Shown in pieces: positions 1 to 13,098 of a DNA stretch of 64,000 nucleotides. The position numbers were made by a program, and so were the translations under genes. Where the stretch lies: positions 3,167,001 to 3,231,000 of the forward strand of contig OY987266.1 in the NCBI GenBank assembly GCA_963920665.1. Direction: 5' to 3'. Below the pieces are notes generated by a model, which searched no databases, was not told the DNA's origin, and saw only the letters and a list, made by a program, of their open reading frames with translations. The stretch's first letter is position 1. The number at the start of each line of letters is the position of its first letter. This stretch comes from Straminergon stramineum. Its lineage: Eukaryota > Streptophyta > Bryopsida > Hypnales > Calliergonaceae.

Positions 1-421
1 ATTATTTATCTTCATTTCGTGCAATCAACTCCTTGAAGCAAGCAATTTTATCCTTCATTTCTATTTTTTGTTTTCCAATACAAACAACCTGGAATGGGGG
101 CTTTTCCAAGATGTTTGGAATGGGAGTTTGGACTGGCTAGAATGGGGTGTTCTACCTTAGTTAGTTCATCATGGTTTCCCTAAACCCCTCCAATCCACAT
201 TCCCCTCTTCACTCTATACTTGGGGCTTGGGCCTTTTCCTTCTTCAAGGCTTGAAGGACTTGCGCAACAAGCGCAGGTCTTATCCATTCCCAATTTCTGG
301 AATGTGAGAACTGCGACGCCGCATAGCGCAATCCGTCAGCCTCCATCCCTCTCATGCATCTGATTTCAATTCCCCATTGCATCTCTGACTGTCTCGATTG
401 CATCCACCTTCCCAATTCTCC
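1..421. other. 5' flank of the first gene, no gene seen
   Basis: AT-rich sequence followed by a somewhat more GC-rich stretch leading into the first ATG at 422. It probably contains the promoter and 5' UTR of the hydrolase gene. No clear TATA box, repeat or open frame was found that I can support. The frame of the hydrolase is open a little upstream of 422, but 422 is the first ATG in it. Confidence 0.4.
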
Positions 422-3400
422 ATGGCTGGGGTCACCATGACCACTCTCCACCCCTTCCTTCAGCTACCCTTGGAATCTCCAACTGGGCCCTTCAAATTGA
501 AGGTGAGCGTCTGGCAGGTTGCCGGACACGAGCTCCAAAATCTTCACATCACCTTCAAATCGACCAAACGCGCGAGTATTTGGAGACGGAACGCTCACTT
601 GGATCGAATTTCAAACGCAATTGTGGAGAATCCCAACACTGCTGATGCTGATGTTCATGTTGATGTTGGGTTGCGAGGCCATGGTGGTGCGAATCCACGC
701 CAGGAAATGCCACTGCAGAGTGTGCGAGGGGCGGAATGGCTTGGAGCCGCCGACATCTCGGATCACTTCTGGGAATGGAGACATCGATGGAATGTGCACT
801 ACGAAGCTGCAGGTGTGTATATATTTCGTCTCGACCACACTTCTTTCTGGATTTTCGTCTCGAATTTGTAGCTTGTTTTCATGACAATTGTGTGCCCTCG
901 AGTTTGAATTGAACTGGGGAGTTGCATTGTCTTGTATGCACGAGTGTAGAATTCTTTAAGAAAAGTTTCGAAAGGGATTGATTAGAGGACTGGCAATGGG
1001 GAGCTTCTTGAAATTCACAGTTGAAATTCAGGAGGAAGGATTCAGGTGGAAGGTAACTACACTGAATTGCGTTGGATTAGGCAATTGAGCTTTGTCTTTA
1101 TTATCAAATTGCTTAAGTTTTTGTTGGATCTTGGTGGACGTCAAAAGGGTATTCTAGATTCTCTTCTTATGCATAACATTCTGTGTATGGGAAGGTTGGG
1201 GTCCTTCTATAGTAACACTGTAACAAGAATATTTTTGCGTTACACTGGCCCTAAATACATGTGTAAGCTTGCATTCAAGATATTCAACAGTTAAAAGAGT
1301 CTTGATTCATGGAAAACAAAGGGTCCCTTAATTTGAATTTCAAGAATGTTGTGTGCATTTTTGGGACTGGGTATGAATAAGCTATGAAGTTCAAAGTGGG
1401 GAATATAGTTATACCAACAAGCAACCATAGGTTCTCATGAATAGAGGCCGTACATTTTAGTCAAGAATCTGCAGGGGTCGGTGTTTAGAAAGGGAACACT
1501 CCAGCACTCTTAGGTGCAGTTACTTTACTATGACGGAAAGAAAATTCAAGGGAAAGGATTCAGGGTTTAGGGTTTTGTGGCTTCTCCTGTGCAGGACTGG
1601 AAAACAGCGCTGCTCCTGCACTGCTCCTGCTTCCAGGCTTTGGGGTGGGGTCGTTTCATTATGACCAGCAGCTGCGAGACTTGGGGCGAGAGTATCGCGT
1701 GTGGGCCGTCGATTTCTTGGGGCAAGGGAAGTCGTGGCCGTCGCATGATCCTGCACCTGAAGATTTGGAAATCCAAGGAAATGCAAGGACGCTTGATTGG
1801 GGGTTTGGGGACACGCCGGAACCTTGGGCGAAAGAGCTTGTGTATTCGGTGGACACATGGCGAGATCAAGTGCACGCTTTCATTGACAAGGTGTGCAATG
1901 ACTCTGGTGTTCATGTGTAATCAATGCTTGCACACAACTTGTGTTCAATTTCTCAGCCAAACGTTTTGAATTCTATCTCGGTGAAAAGTTATACAAAATG
2001 TGTTTCTAATGAGCTATTAGACGTTTCCTAACTCGAATTACTGAGATTACAGCAAGCAATTGAAGGTGTGCAGTAAATTTGACAACAGGCTACTCAGAGC
2101 GCCAACACTCAGATTTTTTTTCTTCTTTCTGGGTGTTGGAAAGCTTTGAGCTATGCAATTCTAACAAGCGTCTACCCAGGCAGTGATTTTCAGTAATGAG
2201 ATTGCTGCAACTGATGGAAGTTAGATGCCTAGGATTTCAAGGACCTTGAGTTCTGGTGTTAGCCTTAAACCCTAGACCCTAAACCATACTTCCGCTGGTG
2301 TTTTTTGGTAGGTGATTGGCGAACCGGTGTACATTGTCGGGAACTCGCTGGGTGGTTACGTGGGCGCCTATGTGGCAGCAACAAATCCAGAGCTTGTGAA
2401 GGGACTGGCATTGCTCAATGCAACGCCGTTTTGGGCTTTCATGCCAAATGCACGGCGGTATCCTTTGCTTTCCAAACTTGTTCCATGGGGAGGGCTTCTA
2501 CCAGTTCCCATCCTTGCCAAATCTATCATACGAGTTTGGTGAGTCCTACACACATTTCTTTCAATTCTTGTCTATATCATTACGAATTTTATGAATGCTT
2601 TGGGGAAGATGGCCTGGGTGTTTATTTACATAATATTCTAGAGAAGCATTGTTGTGCACCCTCTGACTTGACATGACGAGGAATTTCGTTGAGACCTTGT
2701 TTTGCAAAGTTGAGCTCAATTTGAGAGCTTTTCAAGCCGATGAGCCATTGTCTCTACATATGTTAGAGCTTTACTTTTGCTTTGGTTTCCTGTGATTTGA
2801 CCTTACTTTTCTCTAAATGATTCTTAGTTGGCACTATTCTCAAAAGACGCCATGGCACTACTACTAAAGAATGGTATGCAGTCTCAACAAGTTTTTTCAA
2901 TTCAAGGGATTTGTGTTTATTGATCTCTACTCGGGGGTTGTTTCAGGTGGGATTTTCTTCGAAATCCTGGAACAGTGCAAAAAATGATAGAATTGGTGTA
3001 CGCGGACCGCTCAGTAATTAACGACAAGCTCATACGGCAAATGTTGGAAGCGACTGATCATCCGGCTTCATTTGCTGCCTTTGCTTCAATCGTATTTTCT
3101 CCTCGAGCAAACTCAGACTTTGGCCAAAACTTAATCAGGTTTTCTAAACTCTAAACCGTAAACCATTAATTGTCTGAAAATTCAGCTATCCTTCTTCCTT
3201 CCAAAGGAAAATCACACCACTCTTATGTGCAATTTGGTCATCAAAAACTGGTCAAAAAAATCTAAAGCAAGCCATTTAAATTGAAAATAACCTCCAAAAT
3301 TCCAAATCTTTTAGATGCAAGTTATGCTGGAGTCATATGACATGCTTTCGATACAAAAAATGAAATAAAATGAATTAGTTGACCATGCCATGCAGTGTGG

Positions 3401-4787
3401 ATTGATAGTTTGTAGATTGATCCAGAGAGATCGCAAATGCTCAGTATATGAGGAAAAGCTTTTTGTAAGCTCAGCTCTCTGGATGAAAGCTCTCTCTATA
3501 TGAACTTACATCTTTAACAAACTTTTCTTTATTTGTCTAGACGACAAGAAAACTCAACTTTGTGGTCGAAATTGCGTTTGACCAACAAGCATTCACTCTG
3601 TATAAGATTTTCCTAAGACGTTAAGACTCTTTTCACCAGTTCAATGTGCCAACGTCTTTGCTCATACTGGTACTCTTTGTGGTACTATGGAACTTTGCAT
3701 AAAAGTGCACAATCCGGCATTGTGAATCTTTGGCCTGTTCATTTAACGGAGGATGATAAATTAATCAGCCATCATAACATTATTTAACAATACATTGGAG
3801 CTTAAAATGCGATTGTTCTTTGATGAACAATGCAATTGAGCGAGAGGTATCTTGTTTGTTTCGTTTTGCTTAAGTTTAAAACAATGGTCGAATGTTTCAC
3901 CTCTAGCCATTTAGTGTGGCGACCTCTTAACTTGCTTCATAATGTTATGGTATTTGTTGTTTGAAATGGTTAGCTTGAACAAGTCAAGGACACCCATGTG
4001 TATGATATATGGGAAGGAGGACCCATGGGTGGTACCATTCTGGGGTCAAAGAGCCAAGCAGCGAAACCCGGATGCAGTCTACTATGAGCTTAGCCCAGCT
4101 GGACATTGTCCTCACCATGAAGCGCCAGAGGTCCCATTTTCCGGCCCAGTTGCTTCTTGTTCTTACCCTCAAGGTGTCAGCAGGAGTATTAGATGTTAAC
4201 CCCTTAATGCCTCGATAATGAATTTAGATTTCTGAGTTTAATAACACCCAGTATGCCCTTGTTAGAAGCTTCTTATGGAACGAAAGTAGCGGTTGAATGG
4301 GATGAATGGGACATATATCCTGTATGATATTTAAGAATTCATTTAGATTTGCATTTAGACTCTGTTTATTTATTCTGCTTCGGATGTTCAATACGGAGTA
4401 ACACCGAAATACACTGTTACACTGTTTGAGGTTTGAGGTTTTAGTTTTTAGGGTCACCTGATTCTACTTTGCGCATATTGACGTTGCTGTTTCTTTAACA
4501 GAGTGTGATTTTGCCTATGGTGACGGCAGGTGGTGAACACCCTTGTGCGGAAGTGGGTGGAGAGTGTGCAATCTCAGGGCGCTGTGTCACCTGTTCTACT
4601 GGACTCTGGAATGAATCAAAAAGAATGTTACTGGTTTGTGGTAGAAAACGAAGGAAAGAGAGTGTCTGTAAGAGTGAAGGACACACAAGGCTTCTGGAGC
4701 AATTTGGTGGACAGCTTTAGAGAACTCTTTTCAAAGCGTTCGCTTCAGTCTCAAATTGTGGAAGCTGTGGAAGAAATCCAGCCTTGA
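422..4787 (+). CDS. Pheophytinase-like alpha/beta hydrolase, plastid-type
   Basis: Six exons: 422-812, 1595-1890, 2312-2538, 2947-3138, 3974-4130, 4530-4787; phases agree at every junction and give 506 residues. The family resembles pheophytinase (PPH), which dephytylates pheophytin during chlorophyll breakdown in the chloroplast; this paralogue's substrate is inferred only. Seen in the protein: an N-terminal extension of about 120 residues, possibly a transit peptide; an oxyanion-loop motif LLLLPGFGVGSFHY; nucleophile elbow GNSLGG with Ser241, followed by the PPH-like LLNATPFW; the Asp motif YGKEDPW (Asp385); and the His motif SPAGHCPH (His413). The catalytic triad is therefore intact. The C-terminal 85 residues are less conserved. 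The start is the first in-frame ATG. Intron 5 has a poor donor (GTCCCA); retention would add about 22 residues and a stop. It could be a PPH paralogue rather than PPH itself. Confidence 0.9.
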
Positions 4788-5926
4788 GAGCTTAACCAGT
4801 GTACTTTTTCCTTGCCACTTCACCAAAAGTCTTCATTGCACTAATTTGCACAGGATTGCCAACAGGCCCGGATTTGCAGACGAAGGAGATGCATTGATCT
4901 CCTCGTGTAGTGGCTTTTGAAGGTTTTCTGTGCTACTCGCCGGCTACATTCTCAGTTTCTAGTACGGCTGTAAAGACAATGAAGAGATTCTTCATGCTGA
5001 GGCTCTGTCCGGGCAGCATTGGCGGTGTTTGAGTAAGTGCTTTCCTCACATGCACTGGAGAGATGTCGCTTTTGTCAATGCAGAGCCTCCTCACCTTTGG
5101 TTGAGGGCCAACAAATTGCAGGAGCATTTGGGGTTCCATTTGAATTAATGCATCTTCAAAAAGCTTAGTTCTGTTGGATACAATAGAATGACGAACAGTT
5201 TGGTTGCCATTTTGCAGACGATTGTTTCAAGGTGAAGGCAGTGAGCAATCATAAGAGGGAAATTTGGGTGAGAAGTGACTGCTGCCAACAGTTCAATCTG
5301 TGCACTGAACTGCATTTTCACCATCAACAAGCACCTGAACAATGATGTCAAATTGGTTTGTGGCACAAAGAAATGCGCACAAGGCGTAATGAGGCTTAGA
5401 TGGTGCTAATTCGGTTCTTTATGTAGACAATTATTTTATGAAGAGGAGGGAACTTCTATTGAAAAATCACAAGGATTGACTACTTAGAGCCAGAATCCTT
5501 TCTTGATTTTTTTGCATATTTTAGCTTATATCTTTATAATTATATATTATTTACCTCAATTTCATCAAATTCATCATACAAAAAGTGTGAATTTTTAAAA
5601 TTCAAGCATTGGTTTGGATAAATGAGAAGTTTTGTGGTCATAAAAAGCCCTTAGAACCTCTCTATTCATCGTCCAAGTTTTAGACACCAAAGTGCTAAGG
5701 AGTTAAAGTTGCCTCGATATCCCCTAATGACCTCTATTGACTTAGTGTAGCTAGGGTTCAACTAGGCTAGCAATGATTACCATGTTTGAACATAGGATGC
5801 AACTTTGGGTGCACATTGTACAAGATGACCCCTATTTTGGAGTTGTGTAGGCATTGAAAATTCCATAACTAGTCACAATCTTGTGTGCACTGTACCTAGG
5901 TGCACCTGAGCAATATTGTCGCGCCC
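4788..5926. other. 3' flank and spacer, no supported gene
   Basis: Probably the 3' UTR of the hydrolase gene followed by spacer. The reverse strand has two adjacent open frames (5145-5366 and 4933-5139) without recognisable motifs, possibly an old exon remnant. The rest is AT-rich sequence up to the LTR at 5927. Confidence 0.35.
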
Positions 5927-7079
5927 CTTAGTGGCACTTACCACCTTAAGCTCACTTTCCAAACGCTTAACACCTCAATGCCACCAAGGTTCACGCTCTC
6001 CTAACACTGCACATGCCACGCACTCACAATGTTAAGTTCCAACTCAAGTCACGGGGTTCCCCATTCCTCCGTGACTCCCAATCCTTTCCTTCTAATTCTT
6101 AACTCCCACAAGACACCGGGCATGTCATTTGATAATATGGGGCGGAACTTCCATTAATGTCCAAGCACTCGGTGAGGCACTACTCCCACCGGTATTAACC
6201 ACCCTTGAGTGGGACCCAACTCCCTACTAGGCCCAACCCAACTCCCCACTAGGCCCAACCCAACTCATTTCGGGACTCACTAATCGAGACTCACCAAACG
6301 GGACTCACACCATGGCCTAGTGTGAAGTGGGACACCACTCAACCGGTATCAAGAAGTGCTCAAGCACTTCATGGTAACACACAAGTGGTGGTGAGGCTCT
6401 AACACTAGCCTCACCATCCGGGGCCACTTAGGCTCACCATAGCACCATCCGGGAGTGAGGAGGGAGACCACCCCTCCTCATAGTACTCTCTGCGGGATTC
6501 GGCAGCCCCCCCATACTAGAGGTCACCGGGAACCCCCAAGATGCACCCCATCTTGGAAGATCACCCATTTCTCCCGATTCGCGCTAGTTTGGGACTCCCG
6601 AACTTCCACCCGGCATAACTTTGCGGTCCGGGATCCAAATAGCACATGCGACCCCATTTTCGACATCTACGTGACGCGTAGATGTTGATGGACTACTCAC
6701 TTGCTCCATTCGGACAAGTACTCGCAAAGATATCGCCCTCCAAAGATTCGGGACACTCCCGGCGCGTCCAGGGCACTCCCGGCGCGACCAAGGTGCTCCC
6801 GGCGCGACCGGGACACCCCCAACTTTGAACGCCCATAACTTTTGACTCGCAAGTCCAAATCACGCGTTCTTTGGACGGTTATAAGCGTCTTCTCAAGACC
6901 TTTCCAAGCATGTATCACACGCCTCCAAATTCGTCCGGATCAGAGCGCTACATCGCTCTGATCGCTCGGGACTCTTAGTCCCCCTCACCTCATCTCTTGC
7001 AAGGCTTGGGGAGTCACCCCCAATGTCCCCTTTGCTCACCAAGGTGGGACGGGCACGCCTTGTGATGAGGGTCGTGACA
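5927..7079 (+). mobile_element. Solo LTR, 1153 bp, with 5-bp target duplication
   Basis: Begins TGTCGCGCCCC and ends GGTCGTGACA, the usual TG...CA ends of a long terminal repeat. It is flanked on both sides by AATAT (5922-5926 and 7080-7084), a perfect 5-bp target-site duplication. No internal retrotransposon domain or second LTR adjoins it, so this is a solo LTR left by recombination between two LTRs. It is clearly more GC-rich than its surroundings. A diverged copy lies in inverse orientation at 39680-42477. Orientation is assigned arbitrarily. Confidence 0.9.
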
Positions 7080-7084
7080 AATAT

Positions 7085-8738
7085 GCACTTACAAAATACA
7101 CGTTTCGCATAGATTGGCAATTGTGAGCTAGAATGGTTGATCATTTATCAACTAGCCAATGCTGGAAATTCCTTGATAATAAACTTTTAATAGTGTCAAG
7201 GTTTTAGCTCTAACATGTACAAATCTACACTCATGATCCAATTTGTTGAGAAGATACAAAGTATTAGTAAACACATACCAAGTTTGAATATAATTGTTCA
7301 AGAAAGAATTCTATATTTAGAATTATCCTTTAATTCAATCCAACTTTTGTTTTTATATTTAATTTGTGTTTTTTAAGTATATCTAGTAATCAATGGAATA
7401 TATGTGACCATTTATATCTTAAATGCCCCAATCTTGTTGGATTTTTGCCCTTTTTTGCTTATACTTTTGTTTAAATGCCTTATTTTTGCCAATATTCACC
7501 ATATTAGTTTCAAAAAATGGTCACTCATTTGATATGGATTCAAGAATTGATTTGGAGAAATGAAATGGTATTTGGACAAAACATTGACTTAAAGGACTAT
7601 ATTCATCATAATTTAGGATTAGAGCACTTAGGGGGGATCTAATTACAATCCTATAGATTGAAGTTTTTATTATCAATTCAAACACTAATGTATAGTATAA
7701 GAGATATAATGGTTGGAAGTTGATGATGAGTTCATTCAACTTTGAAAGCTCCATGAGAAAGAAAGTGAAATATATCTTATTAGATTAATTGGATGCAACC
7801 TTTGTTTGACAAAATCTAGTTTAAATGTAGAGTTCAATGTACCTAGTTAAAATATATTAGTCATATGATACCTCACATTGAACTCTTCATAGAGGGAATT
7901 ATGAACTTGTTTAGGAGATGCTTGTTGAAGGAAAGATGTGCATATGAATGTTTCCTATATATCTATGCAATCCAACTTAAAAAAAATTATCCATCAATGT
8001 TTTTTAAATTAATTATCATATGAAACCATGAATATGAAATAAAAGAATTCTCCAAAAATTGAGTTTCGATTTTTTGAAATTGAAATTTGTTGTGATTGAT
8101 GGGGATTGCATGAGAATTAAATGTTAATTATGCAAGACAAAAAATGCCAATTGCATTTCATATTCTACAAAATTCTTTGAATGGCACAATAGGCAGTTTG
8201 TAAGATAGTTGGACCCAACATTCCATGTTCAAGCTATCCCAAGGTATTGGAGTTTTCAACTCATGAAAGAACAAGTTGGACATAAAGAATATCTCTATTG
8301 TCCATAAGAAGATAGAGCAATAAAGCTGGAATTGGTGGCCAGAGCTTGTCTACACTTGTCTCTTTTGGTACCTTGTACTCGAGATGACTCAAGACTGCAC
8401 AAAAAGAAATTTTTGCATTCCTATTCCAGAGGTGTTAAGGAAACCCCTGAAGAATGTTTTTCAGTGAACAATTGAAAGAGTGCAAAGTTTACAATTACAA
8501 TTACAAAACGGACTCACAGTTCTTTGGCTGCATATACCGTACTAAAATGACAGACATGAGCAGCGCTTGAATCTGAGACGTAACGAGTAAATCTCCAGGT
8601 GTAAGAAGGATTCTTCACGAGCTGAAATTTTGGTTGTTCACAGTGTTTCTCACGGCATTGTTAATGTCGTACAAACAGAAATACCGCTGCTACACAATCT
8701 AGTTTCAAATATACCTTTACATAAATGCCAACATCCTT
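7085..8738. other. AT-rich spacer, no gene seen
   Basis: AT-rich spacer between the solo LTR and the 3' end of the PHF1-like gene. The last few hundred bases probably contain the 3' UTR of that reverse-strand gene. No open frame with recognisable motifs and no clear terminal repeats were seen. Confidence 0.4.
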
Positions 8739-11700
8739 CTACAACCCATATGTCTCTGGTTCTTGGTAGCTTGGGTAACTCCATATTGACTCAGGAGGGG
8801 GACGACCAGGTTGCGCCCGCCCCATTGGAAATTTCCAAAAATCATCTGAGAGGGAGGACTTGAAGAAAGCCCAGAACAGCAGCCCGGATAGTGCAATCAT
8901 TCCGAGAAGCACCAAATATAATTGCCATTCTGCTCACCAGGAAACAAGTGATCAGTAAGAGTTCATACACTACATTTCCACTCCAACGATATATGCATCG
9001 TGATACTCTAAGACTAAAGAGTTAATTAGACTAAAGAGTTTCAGAAAGTTTTGGACACATCATATAGAGAATCTCCATGCGGACCTCTCCCTATGGCCGA
9101 AATGATCATATGGAGGCCTCCCTATGATAACTGTGACCATAGGGAGACCTCCCCATGGACGATGAGAAATATTTTTAGTACTATGATGTTCTCTAAAAGT
9201 TCTTAAAAGGATCTAATTTTATTGAAAATCCTGGTAATGATGAAAATCTTGTGCTTGTTAACATATAACTGTAGATATGGATTACCTTTCCATTCCGACT
9301 TTTTCAGCCGGCTAACGCGAGCAGTTGCATCTGCTCCCAATGATAGCAGTGACCTGTAATGCACACAATTGTCATTGAAGTATAAATACCACTGCTAACA
9401 TAGGTGCTTTGTTATTCTCCTAATCTTCTGAAAGACGTAGAAATTAACATTTGATTACGCCCAATTCTTAGGACGTCTAAAACGAGCAAAATGGTACCAG
9501 CAATATTTCACGCAAGCCATGTTCGGTAAGAAAAACAGTTCCCCTACAACTTGACAAATACCTTCCGTGCTTAGAGAACTCCAACCCCGTGACTGGCGAA
9601 CTGTGGGCACTTCCAATAACCTGAATTGCCTCCATTTTTCTCAATAATATTACAGCCAAATCACCTTCGGTGGTCCCCCTGAACATCCATCCCAAAACAA
9701 AACCTCAGGTTTTTCATCTACTAAGAAACGACGATAAATCCAGTGATAAGGCCATGTGTTTCTATGCTGTGCAATTCCTTGACATGCCTGAAGAATGCAT
9801 GATTCCTATACAGTACTCGAGTAAAGAAAACCTACGAAAGAAAAACAAGTAGAGCAGCCATCGTCTGCATTAGAAAGAAACAAGGGACTGGAAATGACAG
9901 AAGGAAGAGGAAGGTAAAATGAATGTGTTCAGGTTAACTCACAAGCACAGACATTTTCCGTCTCGTGTAACAGCAAGAGATGAAATGGGAGCATCAGCTA
10001 ACTTTTTAGAGCCAATTTTGCTCCAACCCACCATGTTCCAAACTCCAATATATCCCCTGCTACCTGCGAGAGCGAACACATATGAATCATTATAACATAT
10101 CCTTATACACTGGGGCCGATTGATGAGATAAACAGAGCACACATGTAAAGTAGATTGTCACGCACTAGTATTAGACAAAAATGTACACAACAAAATACAT
10201 TAAAGATGACAGTACACCTCACCTTTTGTAGATGAAGCAAATAAGAAAGCTTGTGCTCCATCACGAGAAAACCTACAATAACCAAATTTCTCATCCTGCC
10301 ATAGAAAAGGATTATTATCACAACCAAATCAGAAAAGCCAAGAGAAAGTGACTTGCACTGTGAACAGGTTGGTTAAAATAAACTTGTCACCAGGCCAAAT
10401 CGGGTTCAAACACTGGCAATTCATAGTTGAATCTATTCTCAACTATGTATCTAAGCCGCAAAACCCATCAAAACGCCAAAGAATGTCCCATAATGTCGTC
10501 ACAAAATTACAAAGTCCTTCAGAAATATGCAACAACAGATGCCAACAGTAAAATTCTCGTAAATAAGCCAGCCCGCTTCAAACATGGCAGACATACCTTC
10601 TCCCTCTGCAACTGGGCTATGGATTCTCCTTTAGTAATGTCCCACACTCGACATGCACTATCCTCAGCAGTTGATACCAAATAATGTGAATCCATGCTGA
10701 AACACATCACAGTAACCTTGATCAACAACAGGTCAATACTGGGCACAAGTAAGCACTTCTAGACTGTATGTTCCAAGTGGGTCAGCAAGAAGGTTCTGAA
10801 TTATGGCTAGTGAACCTGATATCGATATCTTGGATTGAACGATGTGCGCGAGGTTCATCCAGTACAAGATGACAAGTGGGCCATGCAAAAACTCGAAGGT
10901 AACCGTCCTGTCCATACATATAGTTGCACAAAGTAAACAATAGGCAAATAAATATGTGGTACTCTCAAAGACATTTTCTAAACGATGAAATTCTGTGTCA
11001 AAAAATAAATAAACGATGAAATTCTACTTCCAAGAGTTTCCAGCACACCTACATTAACCGCTCAAGGACCAAAGATTCACGGTTTTGAAAATGACAAATT
11101 TGATTGATCATATTGTGAACAACATAATCCAGACGTGGTCAAGTTCTACATCACCAGAATCAAATGAATTACATTGCATGTGCTCGTCAAAAAGTCAGCA
11201 CAGAAAAATCCTCATTTGACCTAATTAGAAACAATAAGATCGAACAGGAACGAGAATAATTTCAAGTACCTTACCACCGGTGGCTAACAAAGAGCCATCC
11301 AAACTGAAACGAATGCAGGTTTGAATCCCAATCCCCTGTAGAAGAGGCAGCTCACGTTCAGAGGCTTTCAGCTTCCACGTGCCCTTCGGATTAATTTCAA
11401 AAAACCTGCAAGAACCAAGAAACGTCTGGTAACTGGCTCTAGGTTTTCAGTAATACAGGGTAACCTCAAGTCGTCCACAATTTGAGTTCGAGCAATCTAC
11501 AACCGAATTGCATCAGCGAAGGCTTACTTGCAACTATCTGCAAAGAAACAGAGAACTCCATCGCCACTTGGATGCACAGCAAGTTGCAATGGACGACCAT
11601 CCGCCGTCTCAATTGCATGAATCTGCAAATAAACGCGCTTAACAAACAGTTACAAATCATGACTCTAGCCTAAAACCCAAGAACCATTTATGCATGTTGC

Positions 11701-13098
11701 CCATGCAGGTCTCTTGAACTGCACTAGTTCAACTCAATCTATCTAATTAGCGCCTAAGAGGATTACGAAGCCCAAATTAGGCCTTAAATTTGTAGCAGTT
11801 CGATCATAGGGGGGCTCTTTCTTTTCTTCAACTTTTCTTATTTCTACCCAACACATGCAATGATCTTCACCAAAAGTAGTAATATATGATTCAACTCCAT
11901 TTGAATTTCAAAATACGATCAATCCACCTAGCCAATTTTCAAACCACAAACCCTTGTTCCTTAGATGACTAATCACAAAACCCTAAATCCTTCGTAACCA
12001 CAGACCAATTGCACCACTATCGCCCCCCGTGGCATTGCCAACAGGCCTTAATTTTTTAGCAGAAAATAAGTTTGATCATACGGACACTTTCTTTTGCCAA
12101 TTTTTCTTACTTCTAACCAACCCAAGCAATGTTCCCCACAGACACCAGTGATATTCAGTTTAACTCCATTTCAAATTCCACAATACGATCAATCCAACAC
12201 GTCATTTTTCAAGCCTTTGATCCTCAACTAACTCATCACAAGCCTCAAACCCTTCGTAACCACAGATCAATTGCACCACTCTCGCCACAGAGGCATTGCC
12301 ACGCGGCCTCAGATTCTTTTGCCAGTGATCAGCTGGATCATATGCTAACTTTCTTTAGTCAAATTTTCTTATTTCTTTAAGAACACAATCAATGTATTTC
12401 ACTAACATTAGTGGTATACAATTGAACTCCTTTATTAAATTTCACAATATGATCAATACAACTGATCAATTTTCCAACCATAAACCCTTGTTTCTTAGCA
12501 CCGGTGCGACTAATCACAAAACCCTAAATCAAGCAGTCACCACAGACCAATTCCACTGTCGCAATAGCAATAGGCCTTCAATAGTTCAATTATTTTGCGG
12601 AAATCAGTTATATCCTTTCTTTTTGTCAATTTTCTTATTTCTAATAAACACAAGCACTCGTATTCTTCACTAATACTACTGATAAATAATTTATCTCCAT
12701 TTGGAATTTCACAATACGATCAATCCAATACTGATCAAATTTTGAACAATAAACTCTTGGTCCTTAGCTGCGGCGCGACTAATCCCCAAACCCTAAAACA
12801 CGCAGTAAAAACAGACCAATTGCACTACTACTATCGCGGCTGTCACATTGCCAATCTACAATACAACAACACCAGAAGCTAACTATTCATCCTTGCTCAC
12901 CGTGTCCACAAGCGAGTCCGAATCGAAATTGTACTCCCGAACAGTGATAGCCTCCTCGTCGCGTCCCAACAGCACAAAAGCCGACGGAGAGTCGATCACA
13001 GTCCCCACCCGAGGCGCCCACGCCCCGCACACCGCGCCCGTCTCCTCATTCCTCGTCTTTGTCGGGAGAGTGTACTTCACTCGCCTCTGGCTACTCAT
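8739..13098 (-). CDS. PHF1: PHF1-like (SEC12-related) WD40 membrane protein
   Basis: Ten exons on the reverse strand, in gene order: 12901-13098, 11528-11622, 11270-11405, 10816-10907, 10597-10696, 10223-10295, 9943-10063, 9562-9678, 9286-9353, 8739-8929. All phases agree and give 396 residues, close to Arabidopsis PHF1. PHF1 is an ER protein related to SEC12 that promotes ER exit of PHT1 phosphate transporters. Motifs seen in order: VCGAWAPR near the N-terminus; AVHPSGDG; FSLDGSLLATGG and DGYLRVFAWP; LDEPRAHRSIQDIDIS; TAEDSACRVWD; YCRFSRDGAQAFLF; GYIGVWN; the C-terminal SEWKEWQLYLVLL, which opens a single membrane span (about 337-358); then DDFWKFPMG. The EWQ/Y and FWK(L/F)PMG ends favour PHF1 over other SEC12-like proteins. 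The start at 13098 is the ATG of MSSQRRVKYTLP. Transport function is inferred from family. Confidence 0.93.
9075..9158. repeat. Short imperfect hairpin inside last PHF1 intron
   Basis: The ends read CCATGCGGACCTCTCCCTATGG and, about 60 bp later, CCATAGGGAGACCTCCCCATGG, nearly reverse complements, with further CCTCCCTATG sequence between them. It lies in the intron between exons 9 and 10 of the PHF1-like gene. It may be a tiny MITE remnant; no target duplication was identified. Confidence 0.5.
11800..12860. repeat. Four tandem units of about 267 bp in PHF1 intron 1
   Basis: The motif AATACGATCAATCCA or a close variant recurs at about 11912, 12182, 12446 and 12713, spacings of 270, 264 and 267 bp. 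Each unit also carries AACTCCATTT before it, an AACCCTAAA-like or AAACCCTTC stretch, CACAGACCAATT, and CATTGCCA(A/C). Units are clearly diverged. The array fills most of the first intron of the PHF1-like gene. Borders are approximate. Confidence 0.8.

Noticed and set aside
2260..2290. Telomere-like AAACCCTA sequence (also near 1560 and 11980)
   Set aside because: Only single or degenerate units inside introns; no array, so not an interstitial telomere.
4933..5366. Two reverse-strand open frames after the hydrolase gene
   Set aside because: No motif, no clear splice pairing and location in the probable 3' UTR; not enough to call a gene.
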